Assembly: GCA_014240065.1 (NCBI GenBank) | Contig: JAAZXR010000028.1 | Location: 1-57,815, forward strand | Reading direction: 5' to 3' | DNA from: Myxococcales bacterium | GTDB lineage: Bacteria > Myxococcota_A > Polyangia > Nannocystales > Nannocystaceae | Length of the DNA stretch: 57,815 nt | Shown: positions 32,226 through 40,220 of the stretch, piece by piece | Layout: every line of letters starts with the position of its first letter | Position numbering within the stretch: position 1 is the first letter of the stretch | Made by a program: the position numbers and the translations under genes | Notes under the pieces: generated by a model | What the model saw: only the letters and a program-made list of their open reading frames with translations | Databases searched by the model: none | Told to the model about the DNA's origin: nothing

Positions 32226-34267
32226 AGTTCGGCCCCCAATCGCTGGAGCTGCGCGCGGGCCCGCTCCCCGCAGTCCACGTCTCCGATTTTCATGCACATC
32301 GCTCGCATCGCTCGCCAGTTGCGAGGATCCCACGGCTCGAGGCGCGCTGCAAACCTCACCGCGTCCAGAGCCTGCTCGTTCGGCCCCGCGACCTTCGAGA
32401 TGAACACCCCCAAGTTGCGATGCGCCAGCGCGTGATGTGGGCGCAGCTCCAACGCTCGCTGGCACAGATTAATCGCGCTCTCCGTCCGACCGAGTCGATC
32501 CAAAACGGAGGCGAGAGAGACCATCGCGGGCACGTTGTCGGGATCGACGCGGTCGAGCACGATCCGATACGCCGCCTCCGCGCTCGCGAGCGCCTGGGAG
32601 GAGTCCAGCTGAGCGCGCAGCAACGCCGCGACGCCGCCGTTGACTCCGCGGGCGAGTCGCTCTCGATCGCGCGAAGAATTCGTGAGCGGGAGCCATCGCG
32701 ACACCTGCGCGCGGATCGGCGCGGCGGGGGCGCGCTCTGTCCAGACCGGGATCGCGACCGGCGCGAGCGTCTCGATGCCCGCCAACGAGCCGCTCCCCGG
32801 CCGCTCCGCGCTCCGAGGGCCGCGCCAGCTCCCCCACGCCGCGGCCACCTTCGCCCGTTCGCTGCCCGGCGCGTCGGCGACCGCGCGCCACAGCGCCTCA
32901 TGCTCCGAACGCACCCGCTCGGGGGGCCCTTTGTGCAGGTGATGGCCGATGACCATCCACACGTCTGGGCGGGCCCCGTCCACCGCCTGCGCGGCGAGCA
33001 CCCCGGCGATCGTATCGTCGGACTGGGCCATCAGCAGCCCGCGCGCGCCGACCTGGGCGAGGGTCGCGCGCGCCCAGGCGTGGGGCATCCATGAGGTCGT
33101 AATCCGGTGCTCTTGCGGAGCTCGAATCGCGAGCGGAAAAATGACGGCGAGGGCGGCGAGCGGACCCAGGGCGATCATCACCCTCCCGCGCCGCCTGGAC
33201 AACCGCGTGACCTCGACGGCCGTCGCGGTGATGAGCACCAGGCACAGCACCATCCCCGTCTGGCGATCAGCGATGCCCATGGGGTTCACGCCGGCGCTGT
33301 ACACCAGCTCCACGGCCACCACCACCGCGAACAACCCCAGCGCGCCCTTGTCTTCGCGCGCCAGCGCCCACGTCAAGAACGCCATCATGGCAAAGACGAG
33401 CCCGAACGCGCCGAGATCTTCGGTGAGATTTTTGGTCGTCGCCTCCAAGCCCACCTGCCAAAGGGTGAGGCTTGACGGGAGGATGCGATCGGCATAGGCC
33501 TCGACGATCGACCGCGCCTGCAGATGGTCGATGAGCGCCCGGAGCGTCTCAGGGTTTCCCCAGTCACGGGTCGGATCGCGCACAGAGCTGAGCGGCAGCG
33601 CCAGGATCGGCAACAGCCCCGCGGTCACCACCAGCGGCGACCACCGCAGCCACCGCCGCGCTCGAGACCGCTCTTTGATCACGAGCCACACCAGCGTCAC
33701 CGCCACCAGCACCCTCAGGTCTCCGAAGCACACGCCCCCCCACACGCCGAGGAAGATCGCGATCAACCGCGGGCGCGCGTCATCCGGGGCGCGGAGCGCC
33801 CAGTCCACGGCGGAGATGAACGCGAGCCCTAGGCAGCTGGCCAAGCCGTATATCTCGGCGACCCGGGCGCTCCGCAGCACCGTCGCGCCAAGCACCACCC
33901 ACGCCGCGGTGGCGGCGCAAATCCACGCGTTGGCGCCCCTGCGCTGGATGATCGCGAGGCACGAGGCCAGCGCGAGGCTCATGCACACCGCAGACGTCAT
34001 CGCGACGCGAAAGGCCAACGTCCCGAATGGGATGGGCGCGAGCGCCCGAGCGAGGAGCGTGTAGCCGGGGGTCCCCGGAGGGTGCACGACCCCGAGCTCG
34101 GCGGTCGCGGCGACGAGCTCTCCCGAATCAAGCCAATAAATATCCGGCGAAACCCCCAGAGAGAACCAGGCGAACGAGGCCCAACACAGCGCTCGACGAA
34201 CGGTGGTGGGATTGGCCACCTTCGCAGTGTCCCAAACTCGCGGCGTCACGCCAAGCGGCCGTCGCAC
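32222..34267 (-). CDS. DUF2723-type polytopic membrane protein with TPR tail
   Basis: A 681-aa protein with about ten hydrophobic segments to residue 390. The first loop has DSGEL and HPPGTPGYTLL, the hallmarks of DUF2723 proteins, which have the layout of GT-C glycosyltransferases. A soluble region follows, ending in two to three TPRs (ASVLDRLGRTESAINLCQRALELRPHH). GT-C enzymes move sugars from polyprenyl phosphates to acceptors outside the inner membrane; activity here is inferred. Start is uncertain: GTG codons at 34267, 34249 and 34219 are possible. Divergent from ribF. Confidence 0.8.
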   Translation of the reverse strand: MRRPLGVTPRVWDTAKVANPTTVRRALCWASFAWFSLGVSPDIYWLDSGELVAATAELGVVHPPGTPGYTLLARALAPIPFGTLAFRVAMTSAVCMSLALASCLAIIQRRGANAWICAATAAWVVLGATVLRSARVAEIYGLASCLGLAFISAVDWALRAPDDARPRLIAIFLGVWGGVCFGDLRVLVAVTLVWLVIKERSRARRWLRWSPLVVTAGLLPILALPLSSVRDPTRDWGNPETLRALIDHLQARSIVEAYADRILPSSLTLWQVGLEATTKNLTEDLGAFGLVFAMMAFLTWALAREDKGALGLFAVVVAVELVYSAGVNPMGIADRQTGMVLCLVLITATAVEVTRLSRRRGRVMIALGPLAALAVIFPLAIRAPQEHRITTSWMPHAWARATLAQVGARGLLMAQSDDTIAGVLAAQAVDGARPDVWMVIGHHLHKGPPERVRSEHEALWRAVADAPGSERAKVAAAWGSWRGPRSAERPGSGSLAGIETLAPVAIPVWTERAPAAPIRAQVSRWLPLTNSSRDRERLARGVNGGVAALLRAQLDSSQALASAEAAYRIVLDRVDPDNVPAMVSLASVLDRLGRTESAINLCQRALELRPHHALAHRNLGVFISKVAGPNEQALDAVRFAARLEPWDPRNWRAMRAMCMKIGDVDCGERARAQLQRLGAEL

Positions 34268-34289
34268 GTGATAGCCTGCCAGCCATCAA

Positions 34290-35291
34290 ATGCTCGTGCT
34301 CTCCCAACCAGCCCCGCTGCCCGCGCGCTCCGCCGCATGCATCGGAGCGTTTGACGGTCTGCATCGCGGGCACCAAGAGCTGCTGAGCCGCGCGCGCGTG
34401 GCCCAGCCGCACGTCGCGCTCGTGACCTTCACGCCGCATCCGATGCGGGTGCTCGCCCCCGAGCGGGCGCCCGCCACCCTCCAAACGCCGAGGCAGCGGC
34501 GCCGAGTCGCGCGGTGGCTAGGCCTCGACGCCGTGGTCGAACTCCCATTCGACACCGAGGTCTCCCAATTGTCTCCGACGGCCTTCGTCGACCGCTACTT
34601 GCACGGAGGGCTGCAGCCCTCGACGGTCGTCGTCGGCGAGGATTTTCGGTTTGGCCACCGCCGAGCGGGGACCATCCCGCTCCTCCGCACGATGCTCGCC
34701 GCCAACTCGGTCCCGCTTGAGATCGTCTCCAAGGTCCTCGACGCGGAGGGGTCCAAGCTCGGCTCTTCGGTGATCCGCGAGCATCTGCGGCGCGGCGAGG
34801 TGGAGCCCGCCTGCGCCATCCTCGGGCGACCGCACTGCGTGGAAGGTCGCGTCGTCCCGGGCGCCCAGCGCGGCCGGCGGCTCGGCTTTCCCACGGCCAA
34901 TCTCGAGAGCGACGGCGCCATGCTCCCTGGACGGGGTGTGTACGCGGTGTGCGCCCAGATAACCAACCCAGGGCATCCGCGCTGCGGCCAGCGCTTCTCC
35001 GCGGTCGCCAACGTTGGAACCAACCCGACGTTCGCTGCCGACGCCCCGACGCACGCGCGCCTCGAGGTCCACCTGTTGGAGGCCGCCCCAGATCTCTCGC
35101 TCTACGATCAGTGGCTCGAGGTCGCCTTCGTCGCCCGGATCCGCGACGAGAAAAAGTTCGAGGGCGAGGCGGAGCTCGCGGCTCAAATTGGCCGAGACAT
35201 CTCGCGCGCGGAGTCCCTGCTCGCCTCCCTGGCGACGATCCCGTTCGCGCCACCCCACGCCGACGACGAGCAAGGAACGCCGACCGCATGA
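34290..35291 (+). CDS. ribF: Bifunctional riboflavin kinase / FAD synthetase
   Basis: A 333-aa enzyme that makes FMN and FAD from riboflavin and ATP. The N-terminal nucleotidyltransferase has IGAFDGLHRGH and SKLGSSVIREHL; the flavokinase domain has GRRLGFPTANLE, VGTNPTF and LEVHLL. Length is normal. Its stop overlaps the start of the next gene (ATGA), so it heads or belongs to a plus-strand operon. No FMN riboswitch was found in the short divergent gap upstream. Confidence 0.96.
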   Translation: MLVLSQPAPLPARSAACIGAFDGLHRGHQELLSRARVAQPHVALVTFTPHPMRVLAPERAPATLQTPRQRRRVARWLGLDAVVELPFDTEVSQLSPTAFVDRYLHGGLQPSTVVVGEDFRFGHRRAGTIPLLRTMLAANSVPLEIVSKVLDAEGSKLGSSVIREHLRRGEVEPACAILGRPHCVEGRVVPGAQRGRRLGFPTANLESDGAMLPGRGVYAVCAQITNPGHPRCGQRFSAVANVGTNPTFAADAPTHARLEVHLLEAAPDLSLYDQWLEVAFVARIRDEKKFEGEAELAAQIGRDISRAESLLASLATIPFAPPHADDEQGTPTA

Positions 35292-35716
35292 CCGCGAACA
35301 CGTTCGACCCGCTGGCGAGCCCCACCCTCGCGGCGCTGTATCTGCGACAAGGACATATCGAGCGCGCCGCGTCCGTGGTCGAGTCGCTCCTCCAACAAAA
35401 TCCCGAGGATGGTGTCGCGCTCGCCTTGGGTCATCGAATCCAGTGGCTGACAACCCTAGGCCTCGAAGCGTGGGTTCAAGACGGCGCGCTGGCCCTTCGG
35501 CTCGCGGCCCCGTACGACGGGCCGCTCACCCTGCACGTTCAGTTTTTTCCATCACAGTCTCTGGGTGTCTACGACACGCGGCGGCCTTGGACCGCCGAGC
35601 GTGGAGGTCTCCGGCTGCCGCTGCCAGGCCCCCGCGGCGCCGCCGTCGCGAAGTTAAGCGGTCCACTCCACGGGAAAACAACCACCGTCGCCATCAGCCG
35701 AGTCGTCTCGTGGTGA
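35288..35716 (+). CDS. Small protein of unknown function, TPR-like start
   Basis: A 142-aa protein whose ATG overlaps the ribF stop codon. Residues 10-45 resemble one TPR (LAALYLRQGHIERAASVVESLLQQNPED). Residues 60-142 are predicted beta-rich (ALALRLAAPYDGPLTLHVQFF). There is no signal peptide. It may be a conserved myxobacterial protein, but no family is recognised. Confidence 0.65.
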   Translation: MTANTFDPLASPTLAALYLRQGHIERAASVVESLLQQNPEDGVALALGHRIQWLTTLGLEAWVQDGALALRLAAPYDGPLTLHVQFFPSQSLGVYDTRRPWTAERGGLRLPLPGPRGAAVAKLSGPLHGKTTTVAISRVVSW

Positions 35717-35764
35717 GTCATGGTACGCTGGCGTCTGCTGGGCGAGCGCCCAGGACGACACGCC

Positions 35765-36631
35765 ATGTTCCGTGGAGCACTCACCGCCCTCATCACCCCG
35801 TTTGACGGCTCGCAGATTGACTTCGAGGCGCTCGATCGCCTCGTGCAGCGCCAACTCGACCAGGGCGTCCAAGGGCTCGTCCCCTGCGGGACCACTGGGG
35901 AGGCCGCCACGCTGCGTCGCGAAGAGCACCTGCAGGTTGTGGAGCGCGTCGTCAAACTTGCGGGCGGCCGAGTGCCTGTCATCGCGGGCGCTGGATCCAA
36001 CGACACGCGCGACGCCATCGAGCTGGCGAAGCTCTGCGAGGCGGCTGGAGCCGACGGCACGCTGCAGGTCACCCCGTACTACAATCGCCCGCCCCAAGAA
36101 GGCCTCCTCGCGCACTTTGAGGCGATCGCGGAGGCGTGCGAGAAGCCGATCATTTTGTACAACGTACCGAGCCGCACCGGATGCGACATGCTCACCGACA
36201 CCGTCGCCGCGCTCTCGAAGCACGAGCGGATCGTCGGGATCAAAGAGGCGACCGGGGACCTCTCCCGCGCCTCTGCCATCCGCCGGAGCTGCGGTGAGGC
36301 GTTCACTCTATTGAGCGGCGACGACTTCACGATTCTGCCCTTCATGAGCGCCGGGGGGCACGGCGTGATCAGCGTGGTGTCCAACGTCATCCCAAAGGTG
36401 ATCGCGGAGCTCGTCGGCGGCGCCGCCGACAGCCTCGCGCTGCACGACTTCCAGCTCAGGATCACCGAGGCCTTGTTCGCCGCCCCCAACCCGATCCCCG
36501 TGAAGGCGGCGCTGAAGATCTTTGGGCTGTGCTCCGAGCATGTCCGCTCGCCGCTCGTCCCCCTCGCCCCCGAATCCCCCCTCTACCGCCGCCTTCAGGC
36601 GCTCGCACAGGAGATCCGTCATGACCAATGA
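35765..36631 (+). CDS. dapA: 4-hydroxy-tetrahydrodipicolinate synthase
   Basis: A 288-aa TIM-barrel enzyme condensing pyruvate with aspartate semialdehyde, the first committed step to diaminopimelate and lysine. VPCGTTGEAATL, the catalytic Tyr in TPYYNRP and the Schiff-base Lys in GIKEATGD are present. The ATG at 35765 gives the standard N-terminus (MFRGALTALITPF); the in-frame extension to 35720 is not family-like. It overlaps dapB by 11 nt. Confidence 0.96.
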   Translation: MFRGALTALITPFDGSQIDFEALDRLVQRQLDQGVQGLVPCGTTGEAATLRREEHLQVVERVVKLAGGRVPVIAGAGSNDTRDAIELAKLCEAAGADGTLQVTPYYNRPPQEGLLAHFEAIAEACEKPIILYNVPSRTGCDMLTDTVAALSKHERIVGIKEATGDLSRASAIRRSCGEAFTLLSGDDFTILPFMSAGGHGVISVVSNVIPKVIAELVGGAADSLALHDFQLRITEALFAAPNPIPVKAALKIFGLCSEHVRSPLVPLAPESPLYRRLQALAQEIRHDQ

Positions 36632-37442
36632 ACCTCACCTTGTCCCCATCCATGTCGTCGGCGCCCGTGGCCGCATGGGCACCTCCATCATCCGCGAGGT
36701 CGTCCAGAGCGAGAATTTTATCCTGGAAGGCGCGGTTGATCGCACCGGCGGACCAGGGCTTGGGCACGACGCGGGCCGCTTGGTCGGGCTGACGGAGGTG
36801 GGTGTGAAGGTCGGGGAGCTGTTGGAGCCTCGCCCGGGCACCGTCGTCCTCGATTTTTCGCTCCCCGAGGCCACCCCGAAGAACCTCGCCCGCTGCGTCG
36901 AGCATCACGTGCCGCTGGTGTGCGGAACCACCGGTGGTGGGGAGGTCGTGGAGCAGCTCATTCGAGAGGCCTCCGCCAACATCCCCATCGTCTACGCGGC
37001 GAACTTCAGCGCCGGGGTCACGATGCTCATCGCGCTCGCCGGGATCGCCGCGCGCTCACTGGGGCCCAAATGGGAGGCGGAGATCGTCGAGTTGCACCAC
37101 AGACATAAGAAGGACGCCCCCTCCGGCACCGCCCTACGGATCGCCCATGAGGTGGCGTCCTCTCGCGAGCAGACGCTCTCTGAGATCTTCGTGGCCGACC
37201 GCTCGACCCGCCATCAAGCGCGCTCCGCAGACGAGGTTGGCATCTTCGGGATGCGCGGCGGTGACTCCGTCGGTGAGCACACCTTGATGCTGCTGTCCGA
37301 CGGTGAGCGCGTCGAACTCACCCACCGCGCGACCGATCGCCGGATCTTCGCGCGCGGGGCGCTCCGCGCGGCGCGATGGGTGGTGGACAAACCACCCGGC
37401 GTCTACGACATGCGCGACGTCCTCGGCATCGACCCCGTCTAG
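36621..37442 (+). CDS. dapB: 4-hydroxy-tetrahydrodipicolinate reductase
   Basis: A 273-aa NAD(P)H-dependent reductase acting directly after DapA. It has VVGARGRMG (nucleotide binding), CGTTGG, the catalytic HHRHKKDAPSGTA and ANFSAGVTML. The start at 36621 has AGGAG 8 nt upstream and lies inside the dapA end. Pairing of dapA and dapB supports a role in wall and lysine synthesis. Confidence 0.96.
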   Translation: MTNEPHLVPIHVVGARGRMGTSIIREVVQSENFILEGAVDRTGGPGLGHDAGRLVGLTEVGVKVGELLEPRPGTVVLDFSLPEATPKNLARCVEHHVPLVCGTTGGGEVVEQLIREASANIPIVYAANFSAGVTMLIALAGIAARSLGPKWEAEIVELHHRHKKDAPSGTALRIAHEVASSREQTLSEIFVADRSTRHQARSADEVGIFGMRGGDSVGEHTLMLLSDGERVELTHRATDRRIFARGALRAARWVVDKPPGVYDMRDVLGIDPV

Positions 37443-37530
37443 CGTTCGCGAGGAGCGCCGCTCCGCCGACGGTGCTACTCCAGGCGCACGCCGGCGGGAA
37501 GCCAAGCCCAAATTGTGCCAACATGCGCGC

Positions 37531-38712
37531 ATGGCCGCCTCGTCTCCCTCCCCCCTCGCGACACGGCTCCGGCCCTTCGGCACGACGATTTTCGCCGAGA
37601 TGACCCAGCTCGCCATCGCGAACGAGGCTGTCAATCTAGGTCAAGGATTCCCGAACTTCGAGGGGCCCGCACAAATCAAGCAGATCGCGGTGGAGACGCT
37701 TCAAAGCGGCAACAACCAATACGCTCGCCCCTGGGGCGACCTCTCCCTTGTCCACGCGATCAGCGAGCACCAAGAGCGGTTCTATCAACTCACCTACGAC
37801 CCGCTCGACGAGGTCACCGTCTACAACGGCGCGACGGAGGCTATCTTCGCCTCCTTGATCGCGATCCTCAACCCCGACGATGAGGTCGTGATCTTTGAGC
37901 CCTACTACGACTCGTATCGCGCCAGCATCGCCATGGCTGGGGGACGCGAGCGAATCGTGACGCTCCGCGCGCCAGACTTTTCGTACCGCCCCGCGGAGCT
38001 TGAGGCGGCGATCAACGAGCGCACCCGCTGCATCCTCCTCAACACACCGCACAACCCCTCCGGCAAGGTGTTCTCACGCGCGGAGCTTGAACACATCGCC
38101 GAGATCGCGCGGCGGCACGACCTGCTCGTCATCTCCGACGAGGTCTACGAGCATCTCGTCTTTGAGGGGCGTCACATCCCCATCGCGACGCTCCCCGGGA
38201 TGCGCGAACGCACCGTCACGATCTCCTCCGCCGGGAAGTCCTTCTCGTTCACCGGGTGGAAGGTCGGTCACACGTGCGCACCTGCGGAGATCACGAGCGC
38301 GCTGCGAACCTCCCACCAGTTCATCACCTTTTGCAACAGCGGGCCACTCCAACCTGCGGTCGCCGCGGCCTACCGCCTCAACGATGAGTACTTCGAGACC
38401 TTCATCGCCGAGTACCGAGCGCGAAGAGACGCCCTCTGCGCGGGCCTCGAGTCACTCGGGCTGGGCGTCCTCGTCCCCGCAGGGACCTACTTCGTCACCA
38501 CCGACATCCGACCGCTCGGCTACCACGACGACCTGGAATTTTGCCGCATGCTCCCCAGCCAAGTCGGGGTGGCGGCGATCCCCAATTCTGCGTTCTATGA
38601 GAACAAGGATGAAGGGAGGCACCTCGTCCGCTGGGCATTTTGCAAGACCATGCCGATGCTTGAAGCGGCCGTCGAGCGCCTCAAGACGCTCCAGCCAAAG
38701 GAGCGAGCGTGA
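37531..38712 (+). CDS. PLP-dependent class I aminotransferase (glutamine transaminase K / YbdL-like)
   Basis: A 393-aa fold-type I aminotransferase. The N-terminal FGTTIFAEMTQLA and VNLGQGFPNFEGP are typical of kynurenine/glutamine transaminase K and E. coli methionine aminotransferase YbdL. NTPHNPSGKVF, ISDEVYEHLVF and the PLP Lys236 in SSAGKSFSFTGWKVG are present. Its stop overlaps the start of an omega-amidase gene (GTGA). Together they form the glutamine transaminase-omega-amidase route: the transaminase makes a 2-oxo acid amide (from Gln) and the amidase hydrolyses it, pulling methionine salvage forward. Substrate is inferred from this pairing. Confidence 0.9.
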   Translation: MAASSPSPLATRLRPFGTTIFAEMTQLAIANEAVNLGQGFPNFEGPAQIKQIAVETLQSGNNQYARPWGDLSLVHAISEHQERFYQLTYDPLDEVTVYNGATEAIFASLIAILNPDDEVVIFEPYYDSYRASIAMAGGRERIVTLRAPDFSYRPAELEAAINERTRCILLNTPHNPSGKVFSRAELEHIAEIARRHDLLVISDEVYEHLVFEGRHIPIATLPGMRERTVTISSAGKSFSFTGWKVGHTCAPAEITSALRTSHQFITFCNSGPLQPAVAAAYRLNDEYFETFIAEYRARRDALCAGLESLGLGVLVPAGTYFVTTDIRPLGYHDDLEFCRMLPSQVGVAAIPNSAFYENKDEGRHLVRWAFCKTMPMLEAAVERLKTLQPKERA

Positions 38713-39467
38713 AGATCGCCGCAATCCAACACGCCATCAGCTGGGAAGACCCTGCGGAAAATTTCGCTCGCCTCGCGCCCACGCTCGCCTCGGCGCGGGG
38801 AGACGGCGCAGATCTGATCGTGCTCCCGGAGATGTTCGCGTGCGGCTTCTCCATGAACACCGAAGCGATCGCGGAGCGTGAAGACGGCCCCACCCTCGCG
38901 TTCCTCCGCGAGCGCGCCGCCGCGCTCCGCTGCTGGATCGCCGGCTCCATGCCAATTCGAACACGCGCAGCGCAGGCGCGCCCCACCAACAGCCTGTTTT
39001 TCTGCGGTCCCGACGGCGAACAGCACCGCTACGACAAGATCCACCCGTTCTCCTACGCCGGCGAGCACGAGCGCTACGAGGCCGGAACCACGCGCATGAC
39101 GTTTGAGATTCATGGCGTACGCATCACGCCCTTCGTGTGCTACGACCTCCGATTCGCCAACGAGTTCTGGGAGCGCGCGGAGGAGACAGACTGCTACGTC
39201 GTGGTCGCTAACTGGCCAGACAAGCGCGCGCACCACTGGTCTGCGCTGCTTCGAGCGCGAGCCATCGAGAACCTCGCGTGGGTCGTCGGGGTCAATCGCG
39301 TCGGCGACGGCGGCGGGCTCACATACAACGGGGAGAGCGCGATCATTGACCCGACCGGTGAGGTCGTCGCGCGAAATCGAGGGGGTGAGACGACGCTCTT
39401 CGCGGAGGTCACACGCGCGCGCGTCATGGAGACGCGCACGCGCTTCCCATTTCTGCAAGACCGCTGA
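38709..39467 (+). CDS. Nitrilase-superfamily omega-amidase (YafV-like)
   Basis: A 252-aa cytoplasmic amidase. The catalytic triad is Glu41 (VLPEMF), Lys110 (YDKIHPF) and Cys144 (FVCYDLRF). CYDLRF, VANWPDKRAHHW and LLRARAIEN closely follow E. coli YafV and eukaryotic Nit2, which hydrolyse 2-oxoglutaramate and 2-oxosuccinamate. The GTG start overlaps the aminotransferase stop. It ends the ribF-dap unit, with a 285-nt gap after it. Confidence 0.92.
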   Translation: MKIAAIQHAISWEDPAENFARLAPTLASARGDGADLIVLPEMFACGFSMNTEAIAEREDGPTLAFLRERAAALRCWIAGSMPIRTRAAQARPTNSLFFCGPDGEQHRYDKIHPFSYAGEHERYEAGTTRMTFEIHGVRITPFVCYDLRFANEFWERAEETDCYVVVANWPDKRAHHWSALLRARAIENLAWVVGVNRVGDGGGLTYNGESAIIDPTGEVVARNRGGETTLFAEVTRARVMETRTRFPFLQDR

Positions 39468-39717
39468 CCCCTGGCTCAAATCTCTTGGGTGCCAGCGCGC
39501 TCACCGACCGACGCGTCGCGCCCCGCCCCGCTCGCCTCGCCCTCCGATGAACAGATGCCCCGCCCGCCGGCGGCCGCCACATCCCTCGCAAGATCTCATC
39601 GCTTTTCTCTTCGCGAGGCCACCAAGATCTCACCGAAGCAAGATCTCCCGCCCGCGGTGCTCTTTGAATCGGGCGCAGAACCCCTCGCTCACCTAATTTG
39701 ATCGTTGATCGCGAACA

Positions 39718-39746
39718 TTGACTCCACTGGATCGTGACGTTACTCA
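39718..39746 (+). promoter_or_regulatory. Promoter for a leaderless start (DUF2203 gene)
   Basis: TTGACT (39718-39723) and TACTCA (39741-39746) are 17 nt apart. The -10 ends 6 nt before the GTG at 39753, so transcription would start at the initiation codon. The -10 deviates in its last base. The gap 39468-39717 holds nothing else recognisable. Confidence 0.45.
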
Positions 39747-39752
39747 AGTACT

Positions 39753-40220
39753 GTGCCGCGCTACTTCAATCTCACCGAAGCTCAGTCTCTTGTACCGCGC
39801 CTCTCCACCCTCATGAGCGAGGCGCTCGCGCTCCACATCACGCTTCAACGGCAGTCGACCCGCCTCGATTTCCTCGGCGTCGAGCTCTCCTGGGACCTCC
39901 TGCGAGGAGATTTTGACTGCGACGACGAGATCGACGAACAAGAACGCGCTGGCGTCGCTCGCGTCCGCTTGACCTACGAGCTGCTCCACGAACGAATTGA
40001 GGCCATGGAATCGATGGGAGTGGAGGTGCGCGAGGTGATCGAAGGGCGCGTCGACTTTCGAACCTGGCTCGACGGCCGCACCGAAGCGGCGCTGTCCTGG
40101 AAGCTCGGAGAATCCACCGTCGCGTGGTTTCACGACGTGGATGAAGATGACGCCCGTCACTCGGTCTTCGGTCATCGTTTTTGTGCGGAACGCGAAGTGA
40201 TCGTGTCTCAGCGACAGTAG
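39753..40220 (+). CDS. DUF2203 family protein
   Basis: A 155-aa protein with the DUF2203 layout: a start of YFNLTEAQSLVPRL, a helical middle and a beta end with LSWKLGESTVAWFHDVDED, close to the family's CWxxGEPxIxxWHD block (the Cys is replaced). Function is unknown. It converges on and overlaps the Sel1 gene by 13 nt. The GTG start has no SD. Confidence 0.85.
   Translation: MPRYFNLTEAQSLVPRLSTLMSEALALHITLQRQSTRLDFLGVELSWDLLRGDFDCDDEIDEQERAGVARVRLTYELLHERIEAMESMGVEVREVIEGRVDFRTWLDGRTEAALSWKLGESTVAWFHDVDEDDARHSVFGHRFCAEREVIVSQRQ

Noticed and set aside
34220-34290. FMN riboswitch before ribF
   Set aside because: The divergent gap is too short and lacks the conserved RFN-element sequences.
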